Positions 45,601-61,721 are shown, counted from the stretch's first letter. The stretch is DNA of 64,000 nucleotides from Cranoglanis bouderius (GCA_023630585.1 CM042548.1:11908527-11972526), one strand, 5' to 3'. Notes: generated by a model from the letters alone, not told the origin. Numbers and translations: made by a program.

Positions 45601-46769
45601 AAAAATACAAACATCTTAGTACATCAGGATCTAAATCCACTAATAAAACTTCATCTTCATAAACTCAATTGTAATATTCCATTCACTGTCTGAGGTAGAG
45701 CTTGATCTCAACACTGTATAAAGTCCATACATAAACACAGTGGGGTCCAAAAGTCTGAGGCCACTAGTAAAATGCTCTATTTTGCATCCATTTCCAATTT
45801 AATACAAACAGTCTGATTTCGAGTGCACATCTGATGTACACTCGCCAATGCATTCTTTCCTGTACTACAACGCGAGGCAGCGATAGAATACATGGCGGAC
45901 GGCAAGACCGGAGGCGGCAACTTTTATTAATTAAAATACATTCATATCAAGATATTTTGAAGCAAAATGATACAGATTATATTGGCACAGTAATTATTTT
46001 CAGCCACTGACTAGTTTGCAATGTAACTTTTAAATTCACAACTGTACACATCAAATGATAATTTGGTGCATTGTTCACATATATTAGTTAACACATGTAT
46101 GTACAGTATTCACATAATATATAAATAATATACTGACAACTTTTTAATTGATTTGGGGACGTAAGAAGACCTTAGGCATCTGATAATGAGCAGGAGTGCC
46201 AATGGCCATTGCTTCTCTGGGTGCAGAAATGCTGCCCAGCTTGGATGGGAGTGAGTTTCAAGATTATTTGTTTTCATGAATTAATACAGTTGAGGCTTAA
46301 TTGATGTGCAATTTTTACTGTGTAAATCATCACGCTCCTCAAAAGTTGAGAAGTGGATTACTCTGCATTTGATATGGAGGAGTATTTTTGAGACTCTGTG
46401 GACAATCATGTGAACTGCTGAAAGGGGCATATCAAAAACTCGATAAGAAGTTGCACTTGCCAACCAAAATGTAAAGACCAGAATTTCAAAATCCTGACCC
46501 CAGACACATACAAGTAAACTTGGATAATCCAACACAGGTCAGAATCACACCATACTTGTCGATTCGACCGGCCTCCTCTACATCCACAGCTCACGCTCGA
46601 CCACACCCCAACCCCCACAATCGCATATACTATATGCATAGTCCAAAAAGTTACAGTGCAAAATAAACACAGAAATGAGATGACTGAATTTTTTTTCCAG
46701 TTTGACCGGTAAACTTAATCATTCCCGGACATGTTGGCCAGCACCAAAATTTCTTAGCAGAAACTTGGT
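45601..46769. other. Unassigned repeat-like sequence
   Basis: At 45740 the motif CAGTGGGGTCCAAAAGTCTG looks like a Tc1-type terminal repeat; no matching right end or transposase is found. 46140-46640 contains gene-sized but domain-less frames on the minus strand. Unclassified. Confidence 0.4.
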
Positions 46770-47515
46770 GGGGTCCCTGATTATTTTGGAGGCCCTGCTC
46801 TAACATCTAGACAGATAAGTGTCCTCGACTGCCGGTATCTGTTTGCTGATGATGTTTTGAGCCATGACCCATTGCAGCCATCATCCCTGTATGCAGTCTC
46901 ATCATTGTTTGTGATCAGACCAATGACTGCAGAGTCATCTGCAAACTTCACAATGGGGTTTATTGCATGGGCAGGTAGACAATCATAGGTGAAGAGTGTA
47001 TACAGCAGAGTGCTCAAAACACATCCCTGTGAAACACCAGTATTCAGGGTAAGAGTGGAGGATGTGTGCTTTCCTAACCTGATGTTCTAGGGATAGCTGG
47101 TCAGAAAGTCCAGAGTCTAGCTGCAGACGGAAGCTGTAGAGTTTGGGGATGACTGTGTTGAAGGCCAAACTGAAGTCAGCTTCTTGAAGCACTTGGATAT
47201 CAGAGGTGTGCATGCAATTAGACATTCCGACAACTCACATTTTGCTGTTTGGGGATGGGCACAATTGTTGTAGTTTTGAGGCAGGTAGGCTGCCTCTGTC
47301 AGCTGGTCGGAGCATGCATGAAGTATACACCCTGGGACACCATCATGACCAGCCGCTTTCCTCACATTTACGCTGCGCAGAACATTTCTGACCACGTTAG
47401 TGTCCAGTGTCGGCGGTTGATGTTGGTCAGGTGGCAGTGCAGGCCTAACTGTTTCCATACTGATGTTCTCTCTGTCAAAGAGGGCAGAGAACATGCTGAG
47501 TTCCTCTGCTATGAT
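46770..47515 (-). pseudogene. L2-type LINE reverse transcriptase fragment, minus strand
   Basis: The frame at 47117-47494 has [19 protein letters not shown] and [17 protein letters not shown], the RT entry motif of L2/CR1-group LINEs. The frame at 46781-47017 has INPIVKFADDSAVIGLI, the F-A-D-D palm motif, then TNNDETAYRDDG. The order on the minus strand is correct. Stops and shifts in between. 5' and 3' parts are absent. Confidence 0.82.
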
Positions 47516-49440
<1,925 letters not shown>

Positions 49441-49797
49441 TGTTGTGTTTACATTCATAGCTTTTTTTATTATATTGTTAATCTTTTGCACTACCTGTTA
49501 TATCGGACACTTCCATACTAGAACTGTATACTGGTCGGTGCTACACTGTCAATTACTGTGCCTATTGTCCCACTTTAGTAGTTACTGTACTGTATTATGT
49601 TGTACGTTTGCATGTGCACTCTATGTAAAAATGTGTAGGTCTTATTTTTGTACATGTACATTGACCCGGAATTGAACCCAGGCCTTTTAATTATACTCTT
49701 GGGCATACTACTACACATATAGTATTTGATACACAAAGTTTCTACTTTAATAATATTGTAACTAAAATGCACTGAAGTACATGTGTACAATGATGTA
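49441..49797. other. Sequence between LINE and Tc1, no feature
   Basis: AT-rich, includes TGTACATGTACATTGACC. No gene or repeat named. Confidence 0.5.
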
Positions 49798-51020
49798 CAG
49801 TGGATATAAAAAGGCAGGTTTTTGTGATGTAAAAAAACCAATAAACTATGGGTGGCAAGGCACTGTCAAAAGTTGTGGACAGGCACAAGTCAGGAGATGG
49901 ATACAAAAAAATTTCAAAGGCTTTATCAATGCCTAGAAGCACAGTGAAGTCTATTATTAAGAAGTGGAAGGTATTTGGTACAACACAGACCCTCCCTGGA
50001 TCAGGATGTCGCTCCAAACTAAATGAAAGAGCCAGGAGGAAACTGGTCAGAGAGGCTAGCAAGAGGCCTACAGCAACTCTGAAGCAGTTACAGGAATTTA
50101 TGACAAAGAGTGGTCATTGTGTGCAAGTGACAACAATATCACAAATTCTCCACAAATGTGGCTTGTATGGGAGGGTTGCAGGAAAAAAGCCACCCATGAC
50201 TGAGCTTTGCCAAAATGCACCTTGAAGATTCTGAGGCCACATGGAAGAAGGTGTTATGGTCAGATGAGACCAAAATTGAATTATTTGGCCTCAACACCAA
50301 ACGATATGTCTTGCGGAAATCCAATACAGCTCACCATCCAAATAACACCATTCCTACAGTAAAGCATGGAGGTGGTAATATCCTGTTATAGGGTGTTTCT
50401 CTGCAGCAGGGACTGGGGCACCTGTCAGAATAGAAGGAAAAATGGATGAGGCAAAATACCATCAAATTCTTGAGGAAAATCTGCTGCCCTCTGCCAGAAA
50501 GTTGTCAATGGGAAGAAGGTTTACCTTCCAACATGACAATGACCCAAAGCACACAGCAAAACTGACCATTCAGTGCTTGAAGGAGAAAAAGGTGAATGTC
50601 CTTGCATGGCCTAGTCAGAGCCCAGACTTAAACCCCATTGAAAATCTGTGGAATGACTTGAAGACTTCAGTCCACAAACGGTCGCCATCAAATTTAACTG
50701 AACTTGAGCAGTTCTGCAAAGAAGAGTGAGCAAATACTGCAAAGTCTAGATGTGCAAAGTTAGTAGAGACATATCCCAACAAACTAAAGGCTGTAATTAA
50801 AGCAAAAGCTGCTTCAACAAAATGGGGGTGATCCTTTTTCCAACTCAGCGATTCTGTTTTTTAATTTTTGATTTTTTTCTGACATGTTGGTGTTATATCA
50901 CTTGGATGCTATAAGTTGCACTGAGTGAATACAGCTGGATAAAACAAAAACTGTGTTTCAGGCTGAAAAGCAACAAAATGTGATTATTTTAAAGGGGGGT
51001 GATTCTTTTCCATACCTACT

Positions 51021-51021
<1 letters not shown>
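49798..51021 (+). mobile_element. Tc1-like transposon, family I
   Basis: The left end CAGTGGATATAAAAAGGCAG follows TA at 49796-49797. The right end near 51021 reads, inward, CAGTAGGTATGGAAAAGAAT, so the TIRs are short and diverged. The transposase is on the plus strand. Family members include the element at 55951-57277. Confidence 0.8.
49848..50828 (+). pseudogene. Tc1-like transposase pseudogene (family I)
   Basis: The first frame (49848-50225) is a good N-terminal domain: MGGKALSKVVDRHKSGDGYK, SMPRSTVKSIIKKWK and GRVAGKKPPM. After a frameshift near 50215, [13 protein letters not shown] carries the first catalytic aspartate. The last frame (from 50442) has the second aspartate in [12 protein letters not shown] and the glutamate in [13 protein letters not shown], 34 residues apart, before a premature TGA at CKEE-stop (50727-50729). 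The residue pattern continues past it to TKWG. Three breaks in all, inactive. Confidence 0.9.

Positions 51022-51022
<1 letters not shown>

Positions 51023-51088
<66 letters not shown>
51023..51088. repeat. CA dinucleotide microsatellite
   Basis: About 33 CA units, turning into a short TA run at 51089-51101. Confidence 0.95.
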
Positions 51089-53263
<2,175 letters not shown>

Positions 53264-53271
53264 TATATATA

Positions 53272-54080
53272 CACTGTATATATCAGCCATAACATTAAAA
53301 CCACCTGCCTAATATTGTGTAGGTCTCCCTTATGCTGCCAAAACAGCTGTGACCTGTCGAGGCATGGACTCCACAAGACCTCTGAAGGTGTGCTATTGTA
53401 TCTCACACCAAGACATTAGCAACACATCCTGGAGTCCAGTAAGTTGCAAGGTGAGGCCTCCATGGATTGGACTTGTACGTCCAGATCATCCGACAGATGC
53501 TCGATTGGATTGAGATCTGGGGAATTCGGAGGCCAAATCAACAACTTTAACTCTTTTTCATATTCCTCAAATCATTCCGGAAAACTTTTTGCAGTGTGGC
53601 AGGGCGCATTATCCTGCTCAAAGAAGCCGCCGCCTTTAGGGAATACTCTTAACATGGGGTATACTTGGTCTGCAACAGTGTTTAGTTATTTGGTATGTGT
53701 CAAAGTAACATCCACATGAATGCCAGGACCCAGGATGCAATGTTTCCCAGCAGAACATTTTTTCTTCATGGTTCACCAGTTGTCCTTCCTTGAACCACTT
53801 TTTGTAAGTACTAACCACTGCATACCAGGAACACCCCAAAAGATCTGTCGTTTTGGAAATGCTTGGACCCTGTCATCTAGGCATCACAGCTTGGCCCTTG
53901 TCAGAGTCACTCAGATCCTTAAGTTTGTGCATTTTTCCTGCTTCCAACACATCAATTTTGAGAACTGACTGTTCACTTGCTGCCTAATATATCCCACCCC
54001 TTTACAGGTGCCACTGTAATGAGATAATCAAAATTATTCATGTCACCTTTCAGTGGTTTTAATTTTATGGCTGATCGGTG
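53272..54080 (-). mobile_element. Tc1-like transposon, family J, deletion derivative
   Basis: The left end CACTGTATATATCAGCCATA and the right end ATGGCTGATCGGTG are inverted (shared ATCAGCCATAA), with TA on each side. The content resembles a transposase gene on the minus strand: 53444-53719 is antisense to GLRSGEFGG-like and TIDPHQRS-type blocks, and 53636-53839 contains KKWFKEGQLVNHEEK. The middle, with the DDE core, is missing. 809 bp in all. Confidence 0.8.
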
Positions 54081-54146
54081 TAAATAAAGTGTATTTCCAA
54101 AAAGTACTTTTAATATTTATGCACTTAAGTATGCTTAGTTTTTGCA

Positions 54147-54570
54147 AGGTTAGAGCTCACCCCAGTGTCTTTTTAACCCCAGTGTCTTTTTGTTTTATAT
54201 TAAAGGGCATGTAAACAGTTTTGCAAAGCTTTGCTCAGCAGTCCCTGTCTCCTCTTAATCATCTCCTTATAAATATATTAAAGAGCATATAATTTGGGCT
54301 TATTTTGCTGCAGTCCATGCAGCAGATCAATGTGCAAAGTGTATCATAATTTGCTAAAGAAGATGAACTAGTGCTGAATGGGGCTGGAGTGATGACTTGT
54401 GTTGCAAGCTCTGCTTTATTAATGTTCCTTTACTATAGGCAGTGCCAGGAAAGCCTTGCTCATGCCTGTCTGCTATGCAAGGTTAGAGCTCACCCCAGTG
54501 TCTTTTTAACCTTAGAAAATGTGCTCTGTTTTATATTAAACGGTATGTAAACACTTTTGCAAAACTTTGA
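54147..54570. repeat. Repeated ~85-bp segment, two copies 333 bp apart
   Basis: AAGGTTAGAGCTCACCCCAG followed by TGTCTTTTTAACC and TTTTATATTAAA occurs at about 54147-54230 and again at about 54480-54570. The DNA between them does not repeat. Local duplication. Confidence 0.75.
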
Positions 54571-54654
54571 AAATTTGAATTAGAGAATTCTGTTGTAATA
54601 TGGGATTTACAAAATAAATCTCTAACTAACAAAATATTCATTGTAACTGTAATC

Positions 54655-54850
54655 ATCTTCAGTAACAGCGTTATCCTGGTCAGGCTCGCAGTGGACACTG
54701 GGAGCAAACTGGGAATACACACTGGATGGGACATCAGTCCATCCCAGGGCACTATGCACACACATATTCACACACTCATTCATATCAAAACTCCACACAG
54801 TAACCCGAGTTCAGGATCAAGCCAGGGTTGTCCTCCCAGGTGCTGAGAAA
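54655..54850. repeat. Dispersed fish repeat fragment
   Basis: Contains TCATCTTCAGTAACAGCGTT, GTCCATCCCAGGGCAC and TCACACACTCATTCATA, a pattern I recognise as a very common teleost interspersed repeat. Family name not assigned. Confidence 0.65.
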
Positions 54851-55001
54851 GGCTTTATTTCCCTTACCTGCAAGTATGCAGTTGTAACAACATTCACAAT
54901 GGGCAAGGAGGAGGCAGGAACCGGCTGAACATAAACATAAACTTTAATCATAAACAGGACTCAAACATAACAAACACAAACGGAACACAAAGTGCACATA
55001 C

Positions 55002-55035
<34 letters not shown>

Positions 55036-55950
55036 CACTTCCAGACACTCCTTTATCTCTCTCTCTCCCACTGATTAGCCAACAGTGCCAGGTATGCATC
55101 CTCACAGTCTGGCTTCTCCCTCCTCCTCGTCACAGCAGTACTGCAGATGAATTTGCTTAATTTGGTTTGAAGAACAGTGTAATTTCTAAGGTCTAACACT
55201 GACACCCCTTCAGATATCCACCATATCTTTTCCTTTTTTTCTTTAACCTGTTTTCTCAATGGGCTATCTTTTCTGTTGATCAGGTAGTAGCACTGTTGAC
55301 TCAGCACTGCCCTGCTGCATTACCTTATCTGGCTGCCTGTGTTACTTCATATGTCTCATGAGGACATGGAAACATTTCAAATAAGCACCCTTGCTGAGCT
55401 GAGCACAGGCAGCTAGCAGCGTGCAGCAAGATTACTGGATTTCACAATCCTCCCATGTAATATAGTTTTCTTCTCTTATTTTGCCCAGCAAATGAGATTC
55501 TGCCATCTGTGCAGCAGCAAAGCAGTCTGGCTCATAAAACGCCCCCTGTGATAGTCTAAAAAGCTCATTATGAGAAGTGCTTACTATCCCCTGATCTGCA
55601 CTGTTACTGTGTGCCTAATGTTGTAATTATAATGATATATGTGGGGAAAAAATTTAAAGATGAGACTTGAGAGGAGACAGGGCTCAATACAAGCTATAGA
55701 GCTACATAAGATACAGAGTCAATCATATAGCATTGCAGTTACATTGTAATGGCCATGTTTCCCACATAATATCATGGATTACCTCCACAAAATGAGCGGC
55801 TTTCCATAACTAAAGGCTGATGGATGGAACCTCTGGCAAGTTCTATTAAACCTCAAATGCAAGAGAGGGATTGGATTAAAGCATTACAGCTTTTTATCCT
55901 GACAAATTTGTTCTATGGATCAACTATCCTATAAATATCCACATCCTGTA
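54851..55950. other. Intron sequence with CT microsatellite
   Basis: CT run at about 55004-55033. 54890-55140 resembles repeat DNA (ACATAAACATAAACTTTAAT). Remainder unassigned. Confidence 0.5.
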
Positions 55951-56105
55951 CAGTGGATATAAAAGGTCTACACACCACTGTTAAAATTGCAGGTTTTTGT
56001 GATAACAACAACACCACAATAACAACCAAAAACACAAATCATTATGCACATCTAATAAATCTAATGTGCTTTAGTGCCTCTGACTATGCTTCTTGCATTT
56101 TTTTT

Positions 56106-56188
<83 letters not shown>
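56106..56188. repeat. GA dinucleotide microsatellite
   Basis: About 40 GA units, inside the transposon. Confidence 0.95.
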
Positions 56189-56191
<3 letters not shown>

Positions 56192-56399
56192 TTGATTTAA
56201 TTTGTTTAATAATATTTGTTTAATATTTAACAATTAATGGGAAAGTCCTGGTTTGAGAACTAGGTGCCAGTGCCTATTGTCCTTTACTGGCCTTTAATAT
56301 TAAAAATAAATCATTTTAAATGTAAAAATATTGGCCTTTAATATTAATCAGGATCATCACTGAATATTTTATTTAGCTCTGTTTATGTTTTTACGGTTT

Positions 56400-57058
56400 A
56401 AATAGTGAAAGAAAGAAAGAAGCCTCTCCTGCAAAAGCTTTGCAAAAAAACACTCTGAAGATTCTAATGCCATGTGGCAAAAGGTTTTATGGTCAGATGA
56501 GACCAAGATTGAACTTTTGGACTGAACTGCAAGCGTTATGTTTGGCAAAAACCAAACACAGCACACCACTCAAAACACACCATACCTACTGTGAAGCATG
56601 GTGGTGGCATTATATTGTGGGGGTGTTTCTCTTCAGTGGGGACTGGCCAATTGGTCAGGATTGAAGGGAAAATGGATGAGGCCAAGTATACCTAAATTCT
56701 TGAGGAAAACCTGCGGCCCTCTGCTAGACAGCTGAAGATGGGCAGGTGGTTCATCTACCAGCAAGACATCAACCCTAAACACACCACCAAAAAAACTACA
56801 CAGTAGCTTTAGGATAGGAAGGTGAAAGTCCTTGAGTGGCCAAGTCAGAGCCCTAACCTAAATCCAATTGAAAATCTGTGGATGGACTTGAAGACAGCAG
56901 TCAATTGCCTTTCACCACGAAATGTGACTGAACTCGAACAATTCTGCAAGGAAGAATGGGCAAATATTGCCTACTCTAGGTGCACAAAGCTAATAGAGAC
57001 TTATCCAAACAGACTGATGACTGTAATTAAAGCCAAAGGTGGCTCTACGAAGTATTAA
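56400..57058 (+). pseudogene. Tc1-like transposase C-terminal part (family I)
   Basis: In separate frames: [31 protein letters not shown] and [12 protein letters not shown] (second catalytic aspartate). Then an open 78-codon frame at 56822-57058 with [20 protein letters not shown] (third catalytic residue) to GGSTKY. The N-terminal DNA-binding domain is missing. Stops near 56690 and 56804. Confidence 0.85.
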
Positions 57059-57277
57059 ATCATGGGACTGATCACTTTTCCAACTCTGTTATTCTAGTTT
57101 TCTTTTTCTTTTTTTATGTTTCCAAACTGCCTTTTTGCCTTTTTATGTTATTGGAATGTTGTAAGGCAGAATGTGTAAATAAAGCTGGAACAAAAAAATA
57201 TATATATTTATAATGGGATTTGATTTCAGGCTGTAAGACATATTTCAAAGGGGTATGATGATTTTCTATAGGCACTG

Positions 57278-57404
57278 CATATTCCCACTGATATTTTACA
57301 TTTTGTTTAGTACAACTGGGTGACTAGGAACAGGAAATTGTTCAAATCCTGTTTCACAGGGGTATAAATATGAGGTAACACATAGGCCAAATTCCCTTAG
57401 TCAT
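57278..57404. other. Short unassigned spacer
   Basis: AT-rich spacer between two transposon remnants. Nothing seen. Confidence 0.5.
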
Positions 57405-57532
57405 TCATGTGAGCAGAGTATTTTTGTGAATTTTTTTAACAAATGATCAAAAGGTTAAACAATAAAGAGAATTTTTCACAGCCTTCTGCTCATATTTACC
57501 AAGGGTGCCAATATTAGTGGAGGGCACTGTAA
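57405..57532. mobile_element. Solo terminal repeat of Tc1 family B
   Basis: AAAGGTTAAACAATAAAGAG and GGGTGCCAATATTAGTGGAG with GGGCACTGTA match the right end of the element at 2374-3862. There is no transposase or opposite end near by, so only one terminal repeat survives. Confidence 0.82.
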
Positions 57533-57942
57533 CTGTCCAAATAAATGTTTGTTTTCTTTTTAGTGCATACATCTTTCTCTTCTCCCTGGCGCTTTGCCAT
57601 ATTTGTTTGTTTGACTAGTTACCCCGTTGTTTTGAGCGTTGCACTGTACAATTAGAATGAGCAATGTGATTTTTTTTTTAAAGCTGCGTCCGTCCTTTCC
57701 CACTCTTGAGATACACAGCTAAAAAATTCTCCATGTTAAGGAAATGGCATCTCTTTTCATATATCTTACACACTATTATTAGAATATTCCAAATGGATTT
57801 ATTTATCATGCCGTTTTACTTCTTTTTTTTTTAATCATTATTTCTTCCTCTTGTAACCCTCAAACTAGAGTTAGCTTGGTGACCCCTCGTAAATCTTTAG
57901 CGAACCCTTGTGGGGGTCGTGACCCCCAGGTTGGGAACCACT
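57533..57942. repeat. Possible hAT-like remnant
   Basis: Ends GGGGGTCGTGACCCCCAGGT and GGGAACCACTG near 57910-57945, a terminal motif known from hAT MITEs; a matching left end was not found. Otherwise T-rich. Confidence 0.4.
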
Positions 57943-58260
57943 GTTCTAGATAGACTAGAAAATGTGGTTGGAGTTAAGACAATGGCCCTCTCCTGGTTCA
58001 GGTCTTATTTGACTGACTGTTATCAGTTTGTAGACGTAAATGGTGACTTCTCTATGCATTTTAAAGTAATTTTTGGTGTTCCAGAAGTCTCTGTTCTAGG
58101 CCCACTGCTTTTTTCTCTTTATCTGCTACCTCTGGGTACAATTATTCATAACATGGTATTAGCTTCCACCGTTAAGCTGATGACACACAGTTATAGAGAG
58201 ACACCGGCTTAATAAAGTTGAGGAATGTGTAAAGGACATTACACACTGGATGCTGAGTAA
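57943..58260 (+). pseudogene. Rex1/L2-type LINE RT fragment
   Basis: Frame 57910-58212 contains [40 protein letters not shown] and [11 protein letters not shown], the RT palm-entry block of Rex1/CR1-like LINEs. The following YADDTQLY-type motif has been destroyed by a small deletion near 58165. Both ends truncated. Confidence 0.8.
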
Positions 58261-58328
58261 CATCCTCCTACTTAATTCCAACAAGACAGTGGGGTTGTCA
58301 CGATATCATAAAGTATCTTACGATACTA

Positions 58329-59662
58329 CAACCACAATTCCAAAAAAGTTGGGATGCTGTGTAAAATGTAAATAAAAACAGAATGCAATGATTTGCAAAT
58401 CTCATAAACCCATATTCACAATATTCACAACAGAACATAGAAAACATGTCAAATGTTTAAACTGAGGAAATGTACCATTTTAAGAAAGAAATAAGGTAGT
58501 TTTGAATTTTGTGGCTGTAACACGGCTCAAAAAAGTTGGGACGGGGCAACAAAAGGCTGGAAAAGTAAGTGTTGCTAAAAAGAAACAGCTGAAGAAACAT
58601 TTTGCAACTAATTAGGTTAATTGGAAACAGGTCAGTAGCTTGATTGGGTATAAAAAGAATATCTTAGAGAGGCAGAGTCTCTCAGAAGTAAAGATGGGAT
58701 GGAATATGGATGGAAGCATATGTTGCTCTAAAACCTGTATACTGTACATTTCAACATTGATGGTGACTTTCCAGATATGCAAGCTGCCCATTCCATAGGC
58801 ACTAATGCACCCCCATACCATCAGAGATACAGGCTTTTGAACTGAGCACTGACAAAAAGCCAGTCCCTCTCCTCTTTAGTTTAGAGGACGCAGCATCCAT
58901 TGTTTCCAAAAAGAATTTCAAATTTCAATTCATCTGACCACAGTACAGTTTTACACTTTGCCTCAATCCATTTTAAATGAGCTTGGGCCCAGAGAAGACG
59001 GTGGAGATTCTGGATCATGTTCACATATGGCTTCTTCTTTGCATGATAGAGCTTTAAACAGCATTTGGAGGACACGGCGAACTGTGTTCACAGACAATGA
59101 GTTCTGGAGGTGTTTCTGTGATTTCCATTACATAATCATGCCTGCAGTGCTATTGCAAGATCATGGGCATGCAATACTGATTTTGACCCTTGTCCCTTGC
59201 CCAAAGGGATTTCTCCAAATTCTCTGAAACATTTGATGATATTATGTACCTTAGATGATGAGATATTCATAGTCTTTGCAATTTTATGTTGAGGAACATT
59301 ATTCTGAAATTGTTCCACAAATTGTAAACGCATTTTTTGCAGGTGAACCTCTGCCCATCTTTACTTCTGAAAGAATCTGCCTCACTAAGGTACTCTTTTT
59401 ATATCCAATCATGTTATTGACCTGTTGCCAATTAACCTCCAACTGTTTCTTTTTAGTAACACTTACTCCAGCCTTTTGTTGCCCCCATCCCAACATCTTT
59501 GAGACGTGTTGTGGCCATCAAATACAAAATTACCTTTTTTTTTTTTTCTTAAAATGGTTTACTCAGTTTAAACATTTGATATGTTTTCTATGTTCTATTG
59601 TGAATAACATATGGGTTTATGAGATTTGCAAATCATTGCATTCTTTTTTGGAATTGGGGTTG
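58329..59662 (-). mobile_element. Tc1-like transposon, family E, copy with lengthened terminal repeats
   Basis: The left end CAACCACAATTCCAAAAAAG follows TA at 58327-58328; the right end TTTGGAATTGGGGTTG is at 59662, followed by TA. The inverted repeats extend to about 300-370 bp (left to about 58697, right from about 59345), against about 200 bp in the copy at 30632. The left unit includes sequence that in the other copy occurs only at the right side. The transposase C-terminus is correspondingly lost. Confidence 0.9.
58612..59340 (-). pseudogene. Tc1-like transposase remnant (family E, second copy)
   Basis: The catalytic part retains [18 protein letters not shown], so the first aspartate survives here, and [18 protein letters not shown]. 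The N-terminal frame at 59136-59333 holds QHKIAKTMNISSSKVHNI (helix-turn-helix). The D and E motifs after residue 200 are missing. Stops and frame changes throughout. Confidence 0.83.
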
Positions 59663-60044
59663 TATACCAGCTGAAGTATCACAATACCAAGTAGTACCAC
59701 GCAATATTGTGTTCATTCATAATTCAAATCTACACTGTGAACCAAATTTATAGAAATACATAGATTTTCCTCTCAATACTATATTAATGAGAATGAATAA
59801 CTGACTTTTGGAAAAACTCAAGAACAATCATACAACTGGTAAGCAACTAATTCAATGTGCCACATATTTTATCCATTGTTCCCTAGAGCAATGAAATCAT
59901 GCAAATGGAAACTGTCCTCAGAGTACTAAGACCACACAACATTAGGAATAAATAACTGAATTTGGAAATGAACTCCAAAAAAAAAAAAAAAAATCACAAA
60001 ATTGGGAACGTTAGCTCACTTATGATCAAACACGGCTAATTTTA
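59663..60044. other. Intron sequence, no feature
   Basis: AT-rich, one A-run at 59977-59993. Nothing assigned. Confidence 0.5.
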
Positions 60045-61269
60045 CATGGTTCGTACGGATGCTTCGTAATGAAATTCCAGGATTTTCAAGGACTTGTCAG
60101 GCACTATTTTTTTTTTGTTTGTTTCCAAGAACTATACAAGAGCTGTCATTCAAGCATATTCTTTATTTCTTCTTTTTAACTTCCAAAAAATAAAAAAAAT
60201 AAATAAAACACAACCAATTTATATATGTTGCATTTTCCAGTCATGCTGGACTAAATTTCCATTTCCCAAGCAATTGCTTTGTCTTCACCATAACGTCAAG
60301 GTGAGTGACAGGAGCACTGTTGTCAACAACTTTCAATTGAAAGTTGCTAAATGTCGCTAGATGATGTCATGCGCTAATTAGCATATTCATTATTTCATCT
60401 CGTCGTATTTGCATTCTGCCTAGTGCCAGCCCTTTACATCTGTTTGCTTCTTTCCTACTCTCTGTGCTCACATAGTGTATTTTAATATAGCCAAATTCCC
60501 AATAAAGCTTTTCTCATTTACATATTTTTCTGTTTCTGTTGTCAGACAACGGAACGAGTATGAAATAGTGACTGAAATGCGGCCCACTAAGACCACATGT
60601 TAACCAGCAGTCACTTCCAAGCCATTTCCAAGCTGCTGCTCTGCACTGCTAAAATCCTGATTTTATAACCAAGATGTCTCTGACAAAATCAGCATGCACA
60701 TAAGTTAAAGACAGCGGCTGCGCTGTGAGTTTGGTGATATTTACATGTAAAACGATCACTGGGAGAGAAAGCTAGAAGCAAATAAATGTACTGCTCCTCT
60801 CTGCCACTCACTGAACAGAGTAGCCGCAGAGAGAGGTGTACCTGCAGTGGGAAAGCAAGACCTCGCGCTCACGGGGCAGTACTGGTGACTCTCTTCTACA
60901 GAAAGTAGCTAAGGTTTTCCCAAAAAGTTGCTAGATTTGTGGCTAGGTGCTTTTCTGAGAAAAAAAAAAGTCACTAAAGAAGTCTGAAAAGTGGACCAGA
61001 GCTGTCGCTGTCAAAATGAGTGTGTAGGAGAGGGAGGGGATGCGGCGGTGAGTCATATTTTGAGGGAAAAGAATGTATTCATGGTCTATCGAAAATAAAC
61101 ATTTTAAAGTTATTTAGCGATGTCGTATTTATTGGCTTTTTTATAATTCAAACACTTTTTAAGCACTACTATATAGAAAATGGCTATTTTCAAGGTTTTC
61201 CAGTACATACATTTCAAAAGCCAAATTCAAGCACAAGCTTGAAGTTCGTACAATCTTGTACGAACCCTG
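60045..61269. mobile_element. hAT-like non-autonomous element (1.2 kb)
   Basis: Ends CATGGTTCGTACGGATGC and, inward from the right, CAGGGTTCGTACAAGAT share GGTTCGTAC, as in a vertebrate hAT family I recall. Contains TTTTCAAGGACTT and TTTTCAAGGTTTTC segments near the ends. There is no transposase, and I could not find a convincing 8-bp target duplication. A 38-bp direct repeat lies outside it (60008-60046 and 61299-61337). Confidence 0.55.
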
Positions 61270-61721
61270 ATTTTAGTATTTAGACATAGTGGTTAACATA
61301 ACATTAGCTCGCTTACTAACAAACATGGTTAATTTTAGTACTAACACCATTTCCATAAAAGTTGGGAATTTTTTCTAAAATGAAATAAAAACAAAAATCT
61401 GTGATTTGTCAAGTCTCTTGAAACTTTAATTAACTAACAAAAGCACAAAGAGAAGATTTTCAATGTTTTCACTGATAAACTTAATTGTATTTTGTAAATA
61501 TAAAGCAAATATGAAGTTGATGCCTTCAACACACTCAAAAAAGTTGGGACAGAGACAGGTTTTCCACTGTGTTACATCACCCTTCCTTTTAATTACACTT
61601 TTTAATCATTTGGGAACTGAGAATACTAATCGTTGCAGTTTTGCAAGTGAAATTTTTGCCCATTCTTGCTTGATATAAGAGTTCAGCTGCTCAACAGTCC
61701 TTGTTGACCATTGTCTGATTC

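Larger units (their letters stand above)
55951..57277 (+). mobile_element. Tc1-like transposon, family I, second copy, with GA repeat
   Basis: The left end CAGTGGATATAAAAGGTCTA follows TA at 55949-55950. The right end, read inward from about 57277, is CAGTGCCTATAGAAAATCAT. Transposase pieces (56400-57058) are of the same family as at 49848. The 5' part of the transposase is replaced or lost around a GA microsatellite (56106-56188). Confidence 0.8.

Noticed and set aside
55953..56195. 80-codon ORF ending in an E-R repeat
   Set aside because: The repetitive half is translation of the GA microsatellite; the rest is transposon terminal sequence.
60045..61269. 8-bp target duplication for the hAT-like element
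   Set aside because: Candidate flanks (TAATTTTA and ATTTTAGT) align only after a shift; not claimed.
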